The notes beneath the pieces were generated by a model. It worked only from the letters and a program-made list of their open reading frames with translations. It did not search any database and had not been told where the DNA came from. Shown in pieces: positions 53,472 through 61,960 of a DNA stretch of 64,000 nt. How positions within the stretch are numbered: the first letter of the stretch is position 1; every line of letters begins with the position of its first letter. Origin of the DNA: Vogesella sp. LIG4 (GTDB lineage Bacteria; Pseudomonadota; Gammaproteobacteria; Burkholderiales; Chromobacteriaceae); the NCBI RefSeq assembly GCF_900090205.1, contig NZ_LT607802.1:3867879-3931878 (forward strand), written 5' to 3'. Made by a program: the position numbers and the translations under genes.

Positions 53472-54566
53472 CTAGCGTCCGCTCTTGAAGCCCGACCACA
53501 ACCGGTTCATCAGCCGCAGCAGGTCCGGCGAAAAGCCGCTGACGGCACTGAGGTTGCTGCGCTGCACTTCCGACGGGTTCACCGCCGGGTCGTTGCGGAT
53601 CGCCGGCCTCACCAGGTCATTGGCCGCCTTGTTGGCGCTGAGATAGAAAATGGCGTTGCTGATCTCGGCATGCACCTGCGGTGTCTCGATGTAGTTCAGC
53701 CACTTGTAGGCGGCGTCCAGGTGTGGCGCCTCCTTGGGGATCACCATCACGTCGAACCAGATCACCGAGCCTTCCTTGGGCACCACGTATTCGATCTGGT
53801 CGCTGCGCTTGCTTTCCTTGGCGCTCAGCCGCGCCTGCAGCACATCGCCGGACCAGCCCAGCGCCAGGCAGATGTCGCCCAGCGCCAGGTCGCTGACATA
53901 GCTGCTGGAGTTGATCTGGGTGATGTAGGGGCGGATCTGGCGCAGCTGGGCAAAGGCATCCTGCACATCCTGCGTGGTGGCGTGCGACGGGTCCTTGTGC
54001 TGGTACTTGAGCATGGCGGCCACCACGTCGGCCGGCGATTCCAGCAGGCCGATGCCGCATTGCTTGAGCTTGGACGAGTACTTGGGATCGAACAGCAGCG
54101 CCCAGCTGTCCAGCGGCGCCGACGCGCCGAGGATCTGCTTCACCTTGGTCACGTTGATGGCCAGGCCGCTAGTGCCCCAGGCCCAGGGAATGGCGTACTG
54201 GTTGCCCGGGTCCACCACCTCCAGCTGCTTCATCAGGCCCTTGTCGAGCTTGTCCCAGTTGGGCAGCTTCGACTTGTCCAGCTTCTGGTACAGCCCGGCC
54301 TGCAGCTGGTTGCGCAGAAAGCCGGACGACGGCACCGCCACATCCAGGCTGGACTTGCCCACCAGCAGCTTGGTCTGCAGCGTTTCCTCGCTGTCGAACG
54401 GGTCGAAGTTGACCTTGATGCCGGTCTGCTTCTCGAAGTTGGCAAAGGTATCCTTGGCGGCGTAATCCGCCCAGTTGGCAAAGTTCAGCGTGCCACTATG
54501 CGCCAGGCTGGAGGCCAGGCCACAGCCGAGCAACAGCATTGCACCGGCCAGTCTGCGGTACTGCAT
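53472..54566 (-). CDS. Polyamine-type ABC transporter substrate-binding protein (PotF-like)
   Basis: The 364-residue protein has a signal peptide (RLAGAMLLLGCGLASSLAHS) and the PotF/SpuD-type opening LNFANWADYAAKDTFANFEKQTGIKVNFDPFDS. Also present are VPSSGFLRNQLQAGLYQKLDKSKLPNW, AIPWAWGTSGLAINV and a C-terminal YKWLNYIETPQV. It should bind a polyamine or similar cation in the periplasm. No permease or ATPase genes follow, so it must share a transporter encoded elsewhere. AGAGGAG precedes the ATG. A LuxR gene diverges from it and probably regulates the cluster. Confidence 0.88.
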   Translation of the reverse strand: MQYRRLAGAMLLLGCGLASSLAHSGTLNFANWADYAAKDTFANFEKQTGIKVNFDPFDSEETLQTKLLVGKSSLDVAVPSSGFLRNQLQAGLYQKLDKSKLPNWDKLDKGLMKQLEVVDPGNQYAIPWAWGTSGLAINVTKVKQILGASAPLDSWALLFDPKYSSKLKQCGIGLLESPADVVAAMLKYQHKDPSHATTQDVQDAFAQLRQIRPYITQINSSSYVSDLALGDICLALGWSGDVLQARLSAKESKRSDQIEYVVPKEGSVIWFDVMVIPKEAPHLDAAYKWLNYIETPQVHAEISNAIFYLSANKAANDLVRPAIRNDPAVNPSEVQRSNLSAVSGFSPDLLRLMNRLWSGFKSGR

Positions 54567-54749
54567 GGTGTTTTCTCCTCTTGTTGTGCGGGTGAAAACA
54601 TTCTGCGCAGCAGCCGCCGCCGCGGCTGTCCTCCAACGGGGGGACAAAACCCAACGACACCGCAGCTAAATAGGGCTTGCCGGAATGGTGCTGCCGGCGG
54701 CACCATCCGCCGCTACCACTGCCAGCGCATACATGAACAAGGGAGAGAC

Positions 54750-55535
54750 ATGGCCAGCCTGCAACTACCTGTAGACACGGCGGCCCGCCTGGTAAGCCAG
54801 CTGGGCAACAGCGGCTTTCCCCTGGCGCTATGGGACTGGATCAACACCCTGCTGCCCATCGGCCACCTGTCCTCGGTGCGCTACAACCAGCCGGCCGCCG
54901 GGCAACAGGTGGAATCGGTGGACTGGCTGTTCTCGCGCGGCTACAACGACCAGCGCATCGTGGAGCAGGCACTGACCAGCTACCTCTCCCGCCACTGGCG
55001 GCAGGACCCGCTGTTGGCGCATGTGGAACAGTTGCTGGACCCGCAACTGGTGCTGATCCGCAACAGCGACATCACCGCCGACGACTACGCCATGGACGGT
55101 TTCAACCAGCCGCAGGTGATAGAGGAATGCAACCTGCTCGGCCGCTCGGCCGATGGCGTCTACGTGCTGGCGGTATACCGCCAGATCGGCCAGACGCCGT
55201 TCACCCTGGAAGAGCTGTCGCTGCTGCGGCAGCTGGGCGAGCTGATCGTGCCGCTGGTGGTGCAGCACGCCCGGCTCACCGTCTCCACCCAGCGCTCGCA
55301 AACCCAGGCGCTGACCTATCTGTTCGACCGCCGCCTGGCTACCGAAGGCATACGGCTATCGCCGCGCGAGCTGTCCATCTGCCACTGCCTGCTGCTGGGG
55401 CTGTCCAGCAGCCGCATCGCGGAGCAACTGGCCGTGCGCCCCTCCAGCGTGAAAACCTATGTCGAACGCGCCTTCCTCAAACTGGGCGTGAGCAGCCGCG
55501 CCGAGCTGTACGCCTGGAGCCTGCAGTACGCCTGA
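54750..55535 (+). CDS. LuxR-type (GerE helix-turn-helix) transcriptional regulator
   Basis: The 261-residue protein ends in a LuxR-type DNA-binding domain (LSPRELSICHCLLLGLSSSRIAEQLAVRPSSVKTYVERAFLKLGV, residues about 195-245). The N-terminal 180 residues have no recognised sensor domain; there is no receiver aspartate pattern and no autoinducer-binding tryptophan signature that I can see. GGGAGAG lies just before the ATG; the frame upstream runs antisense to the PotF-like gene. It diverges from the amine-catabolic cluster, its probable target. Confidence 0.9.
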   Translation: MASLQLPVDTAARLVSQLGNSGFPLALWDWINTLLPIGHLSSVRYNQPAAGQQVESVDWLFSRGYNDQRIVEQALTSYLSRHWRQDPLLAHVEQLLDPQLVLIRNSDITADDYAMDGFNQPQVIEECNLLGRSADGVYVLAVYRQIGQTPFTLEELSLLRQLGELIVPLVVQHARLTVSTQRSQTQALTYLFDRRLATEGIRLSPRELSICHCLLLGLSSSRIAEQLAVRPSSVKTYVERAFLKLGVSSRAELYAWSLQYA

Positions 55536-55644
55536 GCGGCTGCGCACCACGCCTGGCACCGGCTGTCACGACATAACCCTTCACACAAGTGGCATGGCAC
55601 CGCCGGCCACGTCGGCTACCATCAAGGAGAAGGAGGGAGAGATC

Positions 55645-55872
55645 ATGAAATGCTGGACCTACGACACCCAATACGGCCCCTTCGAGATCGTGCCGCTCGA
55701 TGGCAGCTACCACATCATGCATGAGGGCGAAGCGCTGGGCGCCTACCCGAAACCGGAAGACGCCGCCCGGGCACTGGCCACCGGAGAAACCAGCTGGCCG
55801 CCATTCGGCAACCCGCAAGACCTGGGCATACCGGCCGAGCTGGCGCAGTGGCACTGCCGGCTGCTGGTTTAG
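55645..55872 (+). CDS. Small uncharacterised protein (75 aa)
   Basis: The protein (MKCWTYDTQYGPFEIVPLDG at the start, AQWHCRLLV at the end) is soluble and slightly acidic. AAGGAGGGAGAG just before the ATG is a strong ribosome site, and a terminator made of two TTGGCCGCA repeats follows 23 bases after the stop. The sequence GEALGAYPKPEDAARALATGET looks like a small single-domain fold. It is read in the same direction as the LuxR gene 110 bases upstream. No family recognised. Confidence 0.75.
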   Translation: MKCWTYDTQYGPFEIVPLDGSYHIMHEGEALGAYPKPEDAARALATGETSWPPFGNPQDLGIPAELAQWHCRLLV

Positions 55873-55895
55873 CTGATATCCGCCGCTGATCGCAC

Positions 55896-55940
55896 AAAAA
55901 GGTTGGCCGCAAGCTGTACGGGCTTGCGGCCAACCTTTTT
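55896..55940. terminator. Bidirectional terminator built from two GTTGGCCGCA repeats
   Basis: AAAAA, then GGTTGGCCGCAAGC, a 7-base loop, GCTTGCGGCCAACC and TTTTT. It is a textbook rho-independent terminator in which both stem arms are copies of the window-wide repeat, like uptake-sequence terminators in Neisseria. Confidence 0.93.
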
Positions 55941-56025
55941 CATCACCCCAGCCCCGCAGATACCGTGCTGGAGGCCAAACAGCCAGGACCGTATCGACGA
56001 TGGCAAAGCACGCATCGTGCACAAA

Positions 56026-56054
56026 CAAAAAGCCCGGCATTGCTGCCGGGCTTT
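56026..56054 (-). terminator. Terminator of the LivJ-like gene
   Basis: AAGCCCGGCA and TGCCGGGCTT form a stem with a TTTTTG run following on the minus strand, about 25 bases past the stop. Confidence 0.92.
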
Positions 56055-56078
56055 GCTTGGCGACGGGTGTCGCGGGAA

Positions 56079-57308
56079 TTACTGGGCTGCGGAAGCAGCG
56101 GCCGGGGCAGCAGCGCCGCCACCAACGGTTTCCATCACGGTCCACTGACCGTTCTGTACCTTGTACACGGTGATGCCGCCGTCTTTCAGGTCGCCCTTCG
56201 CGTCGTAGGCCCAGTTGGAGGAGGTCACGCCATCCTTGTATTCCATCTTGGCCAGTACCGGCATGTATTTTGCCGGGTCGGCGGAGTTGGCCTGCTTCAT
56301 GGCGGCGATCAGCACGCGGGTAGCGTCGTAGCCGTACGGAGAGTAGGTAGCTACGTCCATCTTGAAGCGTGCCTTGTAGCGGGCAGCGTAGTCGTTACCC
56401 TTCGGCATCTTGTCCAGCGGCAGGCCAGCCAGCGAGGCGATGGTGCCTTCGGCTTCCTTGCCAGCCAGTTGCAGGAAGTTCGGGGTCTTGGTCATTTCGC
56501 CGGAGATCAGCGGAGCCTTCAGACCCAGGCGCTTCATCTGCTTGGCCATCGGGGCGGACTGCGCATCGGCGCCACCGTAGAACACCACGTCCGGGGATAC
56601 CGACTTGATGGAGGTCAGGATGGCAGCGAAGTCGGTAGCCTTGTCGTTGGTGAATTCACGCTTCAGCACCTGACCACCGGCAGCCTTGACGGCCTTCTCG
56701 AATTCGTCGGCCAGACCCTGACCGTAAGCGGTGCGGTCGTCGACGATAACGATCTTCTTGGCGTTCAGCTTGTCCACCACGAACTTGCCCATTACCGAAC
56801 CCTGCTGGGTGTCGGAGGTCATGGAGCGGAAGGTGTTCTTGAAGCCCTGGGTGGTGAATACCGGGGAAGTCGCCATGGCGATCATCGGGATGCCGGCGTC
56901 GGAGTAGATCTTGGAGGCCGGGATGGCGCAACCGGAGTTGAAGTGGCCGATGATGCCGGCAACCTTGTTGTCGACAAACTTCTGAGCCATCTGGGTAGCG
57001 GTCTTCGGGTCAGCCTGGTCATCTTCGGCGACCAGTTCGAAGCTCACCGGCTTGCCGTCGATGGTCGGCTTCTCGGCGTTGGCATCTTCGATTGCCAGGG
57101 TCACGCCGTTCTTGTATTCCTCGCCGTAGTGAGCCTGCGGGCCGGTCAGCGGTGCAGCAAAGCCGATCTTGATGGCGCTACCGGTAGCGGCGGCAGCCGG
57201 GGCGGAGGCGGCGCCTGCAGCCGGGGCTTCCTGCTTCTGGCTGCAGCCGGCGATAGCCAGGGCGGCGGTAACTGCAAGGGATACGCTAGTCAGTTTGTTC
57301 AGTCGCAT
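56079..57308 (-). CDS. Branched-chain/amide-type ABC transporter substrate-binding lipoprotein (LivJ-like)
   Basis: The 409-residue protein has a lipoprotein signal peptide with lipobox LAIAGC (Cys22) and an Ala-rich linker. A type I periplasmic-binding fold follows: IKIGFAAPLTGPQAHYGEEYKNGVTLAIEDANA, GHFNSGCAIPASKIYSDAGIPMIAMATS, DDRTAYGQGLADEFEKA. It binds leucine-type amino acids or related amides. It ends in a low-complexity Gly/Ala tail (GGGAAAPAAASAAQ). It stands alone with its own terminator, so permeases are encoded elsewhere. A role beside putA in amino-acid scavenging is plausible. Confidence 0.92.
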   Translation of the reverse strand: MRLNKLTSVSLAVTAALAIAGCSQKQEAPAAGAASAPAAAATGSAIKIGFAAPLTGPQAHYGEEYKNGVTLAIEDANAEKPTIDGKPVSFELVAEDDQADPKTATQMAQKFVDNKVAGIIGHFNSGCAIPASKIYSDAGIPMIAMATSPVFTTQGFKNTFRSMTSDTQQGSVMGKFVVDKLNAKKIVIVDDRTAYGQGLADEFEKAVKAAGGQVLKREFTNDKATDFAAILTSIKSVSPDVVFYGGADAQSAPMAKQMKRLGLKAPLISGEMTKTPNFLQLAGKEAEGTIASLAGLPLDKMPKGNDYAARYKARFKMDVATYSPYGYDATRVLIAAMKQANSADPAKYMPVLAKMEYKDGVTSSNWAYDAKGDLKDGGITVYKVQNGQWTVMETVGGGAAAPAAASAAQ

Positions 57309-57428
57309 GTCGTTTATCTTCTCTATTTGTGTCAGGTTTTGCTCAGGCCAATGGATTTTGTCGATTGGCGAACGTTTACAACAAGGCAGGCGCATTATTT
57401 CAATGCAGCCCGCCCCGCGCAAGTCCAA

Positions 57429-60400
57429 TCAGTCTCCAATGCTCATCAGACTCGCATTACCGCCAGCAGCCGTGGTATTCACGCTAATGGCGCGTTCCAC
57501 TACCAGTCGGTGCAGGTTGTAACCACCCTGCTCGACCAGCAACAGCGGAATCAGGGCGCCGTCGCGGCGGGCCAGCGTCTGGCGCAGCTGCTCGGCATCC
57601 GGGCCGGCATACAGCACGGCGGTCACATCGGCAGCTTCCACCTTGTCGGCCAGCTGCACTGCGCTCTTGAGCTGTGCGGCCAACTGCTGGGCAGCGGCGT
57701 TGTCCTGCAGCAGCACGCGGTTGCCGGTGGCAAAGGCGGCAGCCACCTGCATCACCAGCGCTTCCAGGTTGTCGGCCCAGCAGGCCACCAGGCCGCGTGG
57801 TGCAAACAGCAGGGTGTTCAGTTCGCCAGTGGGGCCCGGCAGGTTGGCCGCATGGTTCAGCGGCGAGTGGCGGCGTGCCGCGGCAATCACTTCCTGCAGA
57901 TGCTTGCGCGCACCGTCATCCAGCTTCAGCTTGGGCAGTGCGGCCTGCAACTGATCCAGCGCGCTGAAATCCACCGCATCCGGGCTGGCATCCAGCTTGG
58001 CGTCCCAGCTGCCGCCGGTCAGGCGGTACAGGTAGAGCGGGCCACCGGCTTTCGGGCCGGTACCGGACTTGCCTTCGCCACCGAACGGCTGCACACCCAC
58101 CACCGCGCCAACGATGTTGCGGTTCACGTAGACGTTGCCCACCTTGACGTTGCTGGTGATGGCATCGATGGTTTCGTCGATGCGGCTGTGAATGCCGTGG
58201 GTCAGGCCGTAGCCGGTACTGTTGATCTCGGCCACCACCTGGTCGATCTGGCTGGCTTCAAAGCGGATCACGTGCAGTACCGGGCCGAATACCTCGCGCT
58301 CCAGCAGGCGGATGCTGTCGATCTCGAACAGGGTCGGCGCCACGTAGGTACCGCCGGCGCACTCTTCGCTCAGCGTGGCCTGGTACATGCTGCGGGCGCG
58401 GCCCTTCAGGCCGTCGATATGGCGCAGCAGGTTGCCCTGCGCTTCGGCGTCGATCACCGGGCCGATGTCGGTATCGAAACGCGCCGGGTTGCCCACACGC
58501 ATCTCGTCCATGGCGCCCTTGATCATGGTCACCACCTTGTCGGCGATGTCGTTCTGCAGGTACAGCACGCGCAGTGCCGAGCAACGCTGGCCGGCGGAAT
58601 CGAAAGCGGACGACAGTACGTCGGTCACCACCTGCTCCGGCAGCGCCGAGCTGTCCACGATCATGGCGTTCTGGCCACCGGTTTCGGCGATCAGCGGTAC
58701 TTCTTCGCCACGGCCGGACAGCGCGCGGTTGATGATCTGCGCCACTTCGGTGGAGCCGGTGAAGATCACGCCCTTGATGCGCGCATCGGTAGTCAGCGCG
58801 GCGCCGACCACTTCGCCGCGGCCCGGCAGGAACTGCAGCACGTCGCGCGGTACGCCGGCTTCGTGCAGCAGGCGGATGGCGTAGCCGGCGATCAGCGCGG
58901 TCTGCTCGGCCGGCTTGGCCAGCACCACGTTACCGGCGGCCAGCGAGGCGGTTACCTCGCCGATGAAGATGGCCAGCGGGAAGTTCCACGGGCTGATACA
59001 TACCACCGGGCCCAGCGCCGGGTTGCGCTGGTTGTCGAATTCGGCACGCACGTGGGCGGCGTAGTAGCGGCAGAAGTCCACCGCTTCGCGCACTTCGGCG
59101 ATGGCGTTGTTCAGGGTCTTGCCGGCTTCGCGCACCGCCAGGCCCATCAGGGTCGGCATGTGCTCTTCCATCAGGTCGGCCATGCGGTCCAGGCACTGCG
59201 CACGCTTGGCCGGCTCGGTAGCGGCCCACAGCGGTGCGGCGCGCACGGCGGCCTGCAGCGCCACTTCCACGTCCTCGCGGCTGGCTTCCTGCACCTGGCC
59301 GACGATGTCGGCCAGGTTGGCCGGGTTGCGCACCGGCTGCGGGCTGTCCACTGCCACGTCACGCTCGGCCAGCAGCGGCACGGCCTGCCACTGCTGCGTT
59401 TCGGAAGCCTGCAGTGATTTTTCCAGCGACTGCAGCACGTGCTCGTTGGCCAGATCCACACCCTTGGAGTTCTTGCGTTCGCTACCGTACAGCGCTACCG
59501 GCAGCGCGATCTTGCTGTGCGGCAGGCCGCCATGGCGGTCCGCCTCGGCCACCGGATCTTCCACCAGTTCCTCGATCGACACGCTCTCGTCCACGATGCG
59601 GTTCACGAACGAGGAGTTGGCGCCGTTTTCCAGCAGGCGGCGTACCAGGTAGGCCAGCAGGGTTTCGTGCGACCCCACCGGCGCGTAGATGCGGCACGGC
59701 TTGTCCAGCTTGTCCTTGCCCACCACCTGGTCGTACAGGGTCTCGCCCATGCCGTGCAGGCACTGGAATTCGTAGTCCTTGCCCTCGGCCAGGTGGTAGA
59801 CCGCGGCCAGGGTGTAGGCGTTATGCGAGGCAAACTGCGGGTAGATGGCGTCCTGTGCGGCCAACAGGCGCTTGGCGCAGGCGATGTAGGACACGTCGGT
59901 GTATACCTTGCGGGTGTACACCGGGTAGCCCGGCAGGCCATCCACCTGGGCGCGCTTGATCTCGGCATCCCAGTAGGCGCCCTTCACCAGGCGCACCATG
60001 AAGCGGTGCTTGCTGCGGCGCGCCAGGTCGATCAGGTAATCGATCACGTACGGGCAGCGCTTCTGGTAAGCCTGCACCACGATGCCGATACCTTCGAAAC
60101 CGTCCAGGTCCGGGTCGTTGGCCAGTGCTTCCACCAGGTCCATGGAGATTTCCAGGCGGTCGGCTTCCTCGGCATCGATATTCAGGCCGATGTTGTACTG
60201 CTTGGCCAGCATGAACAGCTGCTTCAGGCGCGGCAGCAGCTCGCTCATCATGCGCTCGTGCTTCATGCGGGCGTAGCGCGGGTGAATGGCGGACAGCTTC
60301 ACCGAAATGCCCGGGCCACTGTAGATACCGCGGCCGTTGGATTCCTTGCCAATGGCGTGGATGGCAACCACGTAGTCATTCAGGTAACGCTGTGCGTCAG

Positions 60401-61055
60401 CCTCGGTCATCGCCGCCTCGCCCAGCATGTCGTAGCTGAAACGGTAGCCGCGGGCTTCGCGCTCGCGGCCGTTGGCCAGCGCTTCCCCGATGGTTTCGCC
60501 GGTCACGAACTGCTTGCCCAGCATGCGCATCGACAGATCCACACCCTTGCGGATCAGCGGCTCGCCACCCTTGGCGATCATGCGGGTCAGCGCCGACGAC
60601 AGGCCCTGCGCACTGTGCGAAGAAACCAGCTTGCCGGTAATCAGCAGGCCCCAGGCGGCAGCGTTCACGAACAGCGAGGAGCTGTTGCCCAGGTGGGCTT
60701 TCCAGTCGCCACCGGAAATCTTGTCGCGGATCAGCTTGTCGGCGGTTTCGCGGTCCGGAATGCGCAGCAGCGCCTCGGCCAGACACATCAGTGCAATGCC
60801 TTCCTGGCTGGACAGGGTGAACTCATGCATCAGGGCATCCACACCACTGGATTTGGTGCGTTCGCGGCGAACCTGGGTAACCAGCTTGCTGGCCAGCGCC
60901 TTGATCGAGGCCACCTGCGCCTCCGGCATGGCCGCCTGCTCCATCATGGTGGCAACACATTCGCGTTCATCACGACGGTAGGCTGCGGTAATCGCGTCAC
61001 GAAGCGCGGCTTGCTCGCGCGCAAAGGCCTGAAATTGCATGAGTAGCTTCTCCAT
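57429..61055 (-). CDS. putA: Bifunctional proline dehydrogenase / P5C dehydrogenase PutA
   Basis: The 1208-residue enzyme oxidises proline to glutamate. The N-terminal half is the FAD proline dehydrogenase barrel (SVKLSAIHPRYARMKHERMM, LNIDAEEADRLEISMDLVEAL, VRLVKGAYWDAEIKRAQ). The second half is the NAD aldehyde dehydrogenase (CISPWNFPLAIFIGEVTASLAAGN, VIFTGSTEV, catalytic cysteine in SAGQRCSALRVLYLQ). The C-terminus (AGGNASLMSIGD) is the normal PutA end. There is no N-terminal ribbon-helix-helix DNA-binding domain, so unlike E. coli PutA it should not repress itself. The start could alternatively be the ATG five codons in. Confidence 0.95.
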   Translation of the reverse strand: MEKLLMQFQAFAREQAALRDAITAAYRRDERECVATMMEQAAMPEAQVASIKALASKLVTQVRRERTKSSGVDALMHEFTLSSQEGIALMCLAEALLRIPDRETADKLIRDKISGGDWKAHLGNSSSLFVNAAAWGLLITGKLVSSHSAQGLSSALTRMIAKGGEPLIRKGVDLSMRMLGKQFVTGETIGEALANGREREARGYRFSYDMLGEAAMTEADAQRYLNDYVVAIHAIGKESNGRGIYSGPGISVKLSAIHPRYARMKHERMMSELLPRLKQLFMLAKQYNIGLNIDAEEADRLEISMDLVEALANDPDLDGFEGIGIVVQAYQKRCPYVIDYLIDLARRSKHRFMVRLVKGAYWDAEIKRAQVDGLPGYPVYTRKVYTDVSYIACAKRLLAAQDAIYPQFASHNAYTLAAVYHLAEGKDYEFQCLHGMGETLYDQVVGKDKLDKPCRIYAPVGSHETLLAYLVRRLLENGANSSFVNRIVDESVSIEELVEDPVAEADRHGGLPHSKIALPVALYGSERKNSKGVDLANEHVLQSLEKSLQASETQQWQAVPLLAERDVAVDSPQPVRNPANLADIVGQVQEASREDVEVALQAAVRAAPLWAATEPAKRAQCLDRMADLMEEHMPTLMGLAVREAGKTLNNAIAEVREAVDFCRYYAAHVRAEFDNQRNPALGPVVCISPWNFPLAIFIGEVTASLAAGNVVLAKPAEQTALIAGYAIRLLHEAGVPRDVLQFLPGRGEVVGAALTTDARIKGVIFTGSTEVAQIINRALSGRGEEVPLIAETGGQNAMIVDSSALPEQVVTDVLSSAFDSAGQRCSALRVLYLQNDIADKVVTMIKGAMDEMRVGNPARFDTDIGPVIDAEAQGNLLRHIDGLKGRARSMYQATLSEECAGGTYVAPTLFEIDSIRLLEREVFGPVLHVIRFEASQIDQVVAEINSTGYGLTHGIHSRIDETIDAITSNVKVGNVYVNRNIVGAVVGVQPFGGEGKSGTGPKAGGPLYLYRLTGGSWDAKLDASPDAVDFSALDQLQAALPKLKLDDGARKHLQEVIAAARRHSPLNHAANLPGPTGELNTLLFAPRGLVACWADNLEALVMQVAAAFATGNRVLLQDNAAAQQLAAQLKSAVQLADKVEAADVTAVLYAGPDAEQLRQTLARRDGALIPLLLVEQGGYNLHRLVVERAISVNTTAAGGNASLMSIGD

Positions 61056-61563
61056 TGTTCCAACAGCTCGATCTGACTATTGTATACAAAATATAAACTA
61101 CGTACAGCCAAATCAGAGGACAATCCAGAATAGAAGCCAGCGAAGCAAGCGCAAGGAAGGAAATTGCAACAGTAGGCTATCGATAACCGGCAAAACATGA
61201 CATTTGCACGGCAAACGGCAAGCTGCAATGCAACTGCCCCACTACCTGCATCGCACCAGCAACACACTGCAAGCGGTAATGTCGCCAGGCCGACACAAGG
61301 CCGCTGTTTTATTACATGGCCATTTATTCAATAACCATGCGGTATTGACGATTTCGGCTTATTGAGAAATATTTTCCCGCCGTAATGGCTTGCAGGCGGT
61401 ACCGCATTAATCCATAACGGCAATAAGTGGACCCGGAATCAATATTGCAACGGCAAATTCAGCAGCAACAGCATAAACAGCCAGCACGTAAACACATGGT
61501 TGAAACAAAGCGGCGAGCGGGACAACTGCCGGCATTGCAGGGAATATCGGCAGAAACGGTGAA

Positions 61564-61657
61564 TGTGACACAGGGGAGCCGTGGGGGCGGCTTGTCACAC
61601 ACCATGCCCCGGCTTCACGCAAAGTAAATCCCGGCTCGATCGGGCCGGGATTTACTT
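61564..61657. repeat. Two consecutive hairpins in the putA-rRNA gap
   Basis: TGTGACA with AGCCG pairs with CGGCT and TGTCACA (61564-61599), followed by the perfect AAGTAAATCCCGGC hairpin (61622-61657). Two stable stems in a row resemble a small RNA with terminator or backup rRNA terminators. No T-run follows on either strand. Confidence 0.5.
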
Positions 61658-61712
61658 AATCCGGTAAACAGTTTTACAGGCGAATTGAATAGTAAATCGT
61701 GCAGAAATCGCC

Positions 61713-61732
61713 TGCGGCCAACGTTGGCCGCA
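61713..61732. repeat. Palindromic pair of the GTTGGCCGCA repeat downstream of the rRNA operon
   Basis: TGCGGCCAAC is directly followed by GTTGGCCGCA, the same head-to-head arrangement as at 43458-43483. It lies about 70 bases beyond the rRNA terminator. Confidence 0.85.
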
Positions 61733-61804
61733 AGGTGGGGGGGTGAGGTCGTCAGGCTGGGAGCGCGGGCGGCGGGGTAGATGCTGGCACACGCCGCAAA
61801 GCAC

Positions 61805-61836
61805 AAAGCCCAGCTTGATTTCTCAAGCTGGGCTTT
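61805..61836 (-). terminator. Terminator of the rRNA operon
   Basis: AAAGCCCAGCTTGA and TCAAGCTGGGCTTT form a 14-base perfect stem just after the 5S gene. It reads as a rho-independent terminator on the minus strand. Confidence 0.9.
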
Positions 61837-61845
61837 CTGTGGGGG

Positions 61846-61960
61846 AGTCTGGCGGTGTCCTACTTTCACACGGGTATCCGCACTATCATCGGCGCTGAGG
61901 CGTTTCACGGTCCTGTTCGGAATGGGAAGGCGTGGGACCACCTCGCTATGGCCACCAGAC
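61846..61960 (-). rRNA. rrf: 5S ribosomal RNA
   Basis: The minus strand reads TCTGGTGGCCATAGCGAGGT, then CCCACGCCTTCCCATTCCGA and CCTCAGCGCCGATGATAGTG, and ends near ACACCGCCAGACT. These are the conserved 5S blocks, about 115 bases long with complementary ends. Ends are estimated to a few bases. Confidence 0.95.

Larger units (their letters stand above)
61056..61845. other. Long gene-free region between putA and the rRNA operon
   Basis: Almost 800 bases. Next to putA it is AT-rich and holds the putA promoter. Further right are a bulged inverted repeat (61564-61599), a perfect 14-base hairpin (61622-61657), a palindromic pair of TTGGCCGCA repeats (61713-61732) and the rRNA terminator. No protein gene is supported. 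Confidence 0.55.

Noticed and set aside
55965..59417. A 1150-codon open frame antisense to the LivJ-like gene and putA
   Set aside because: It spans two real genes and their terminators on the opposite strand and encodes low-complexity His/Gly/Ala sequence.
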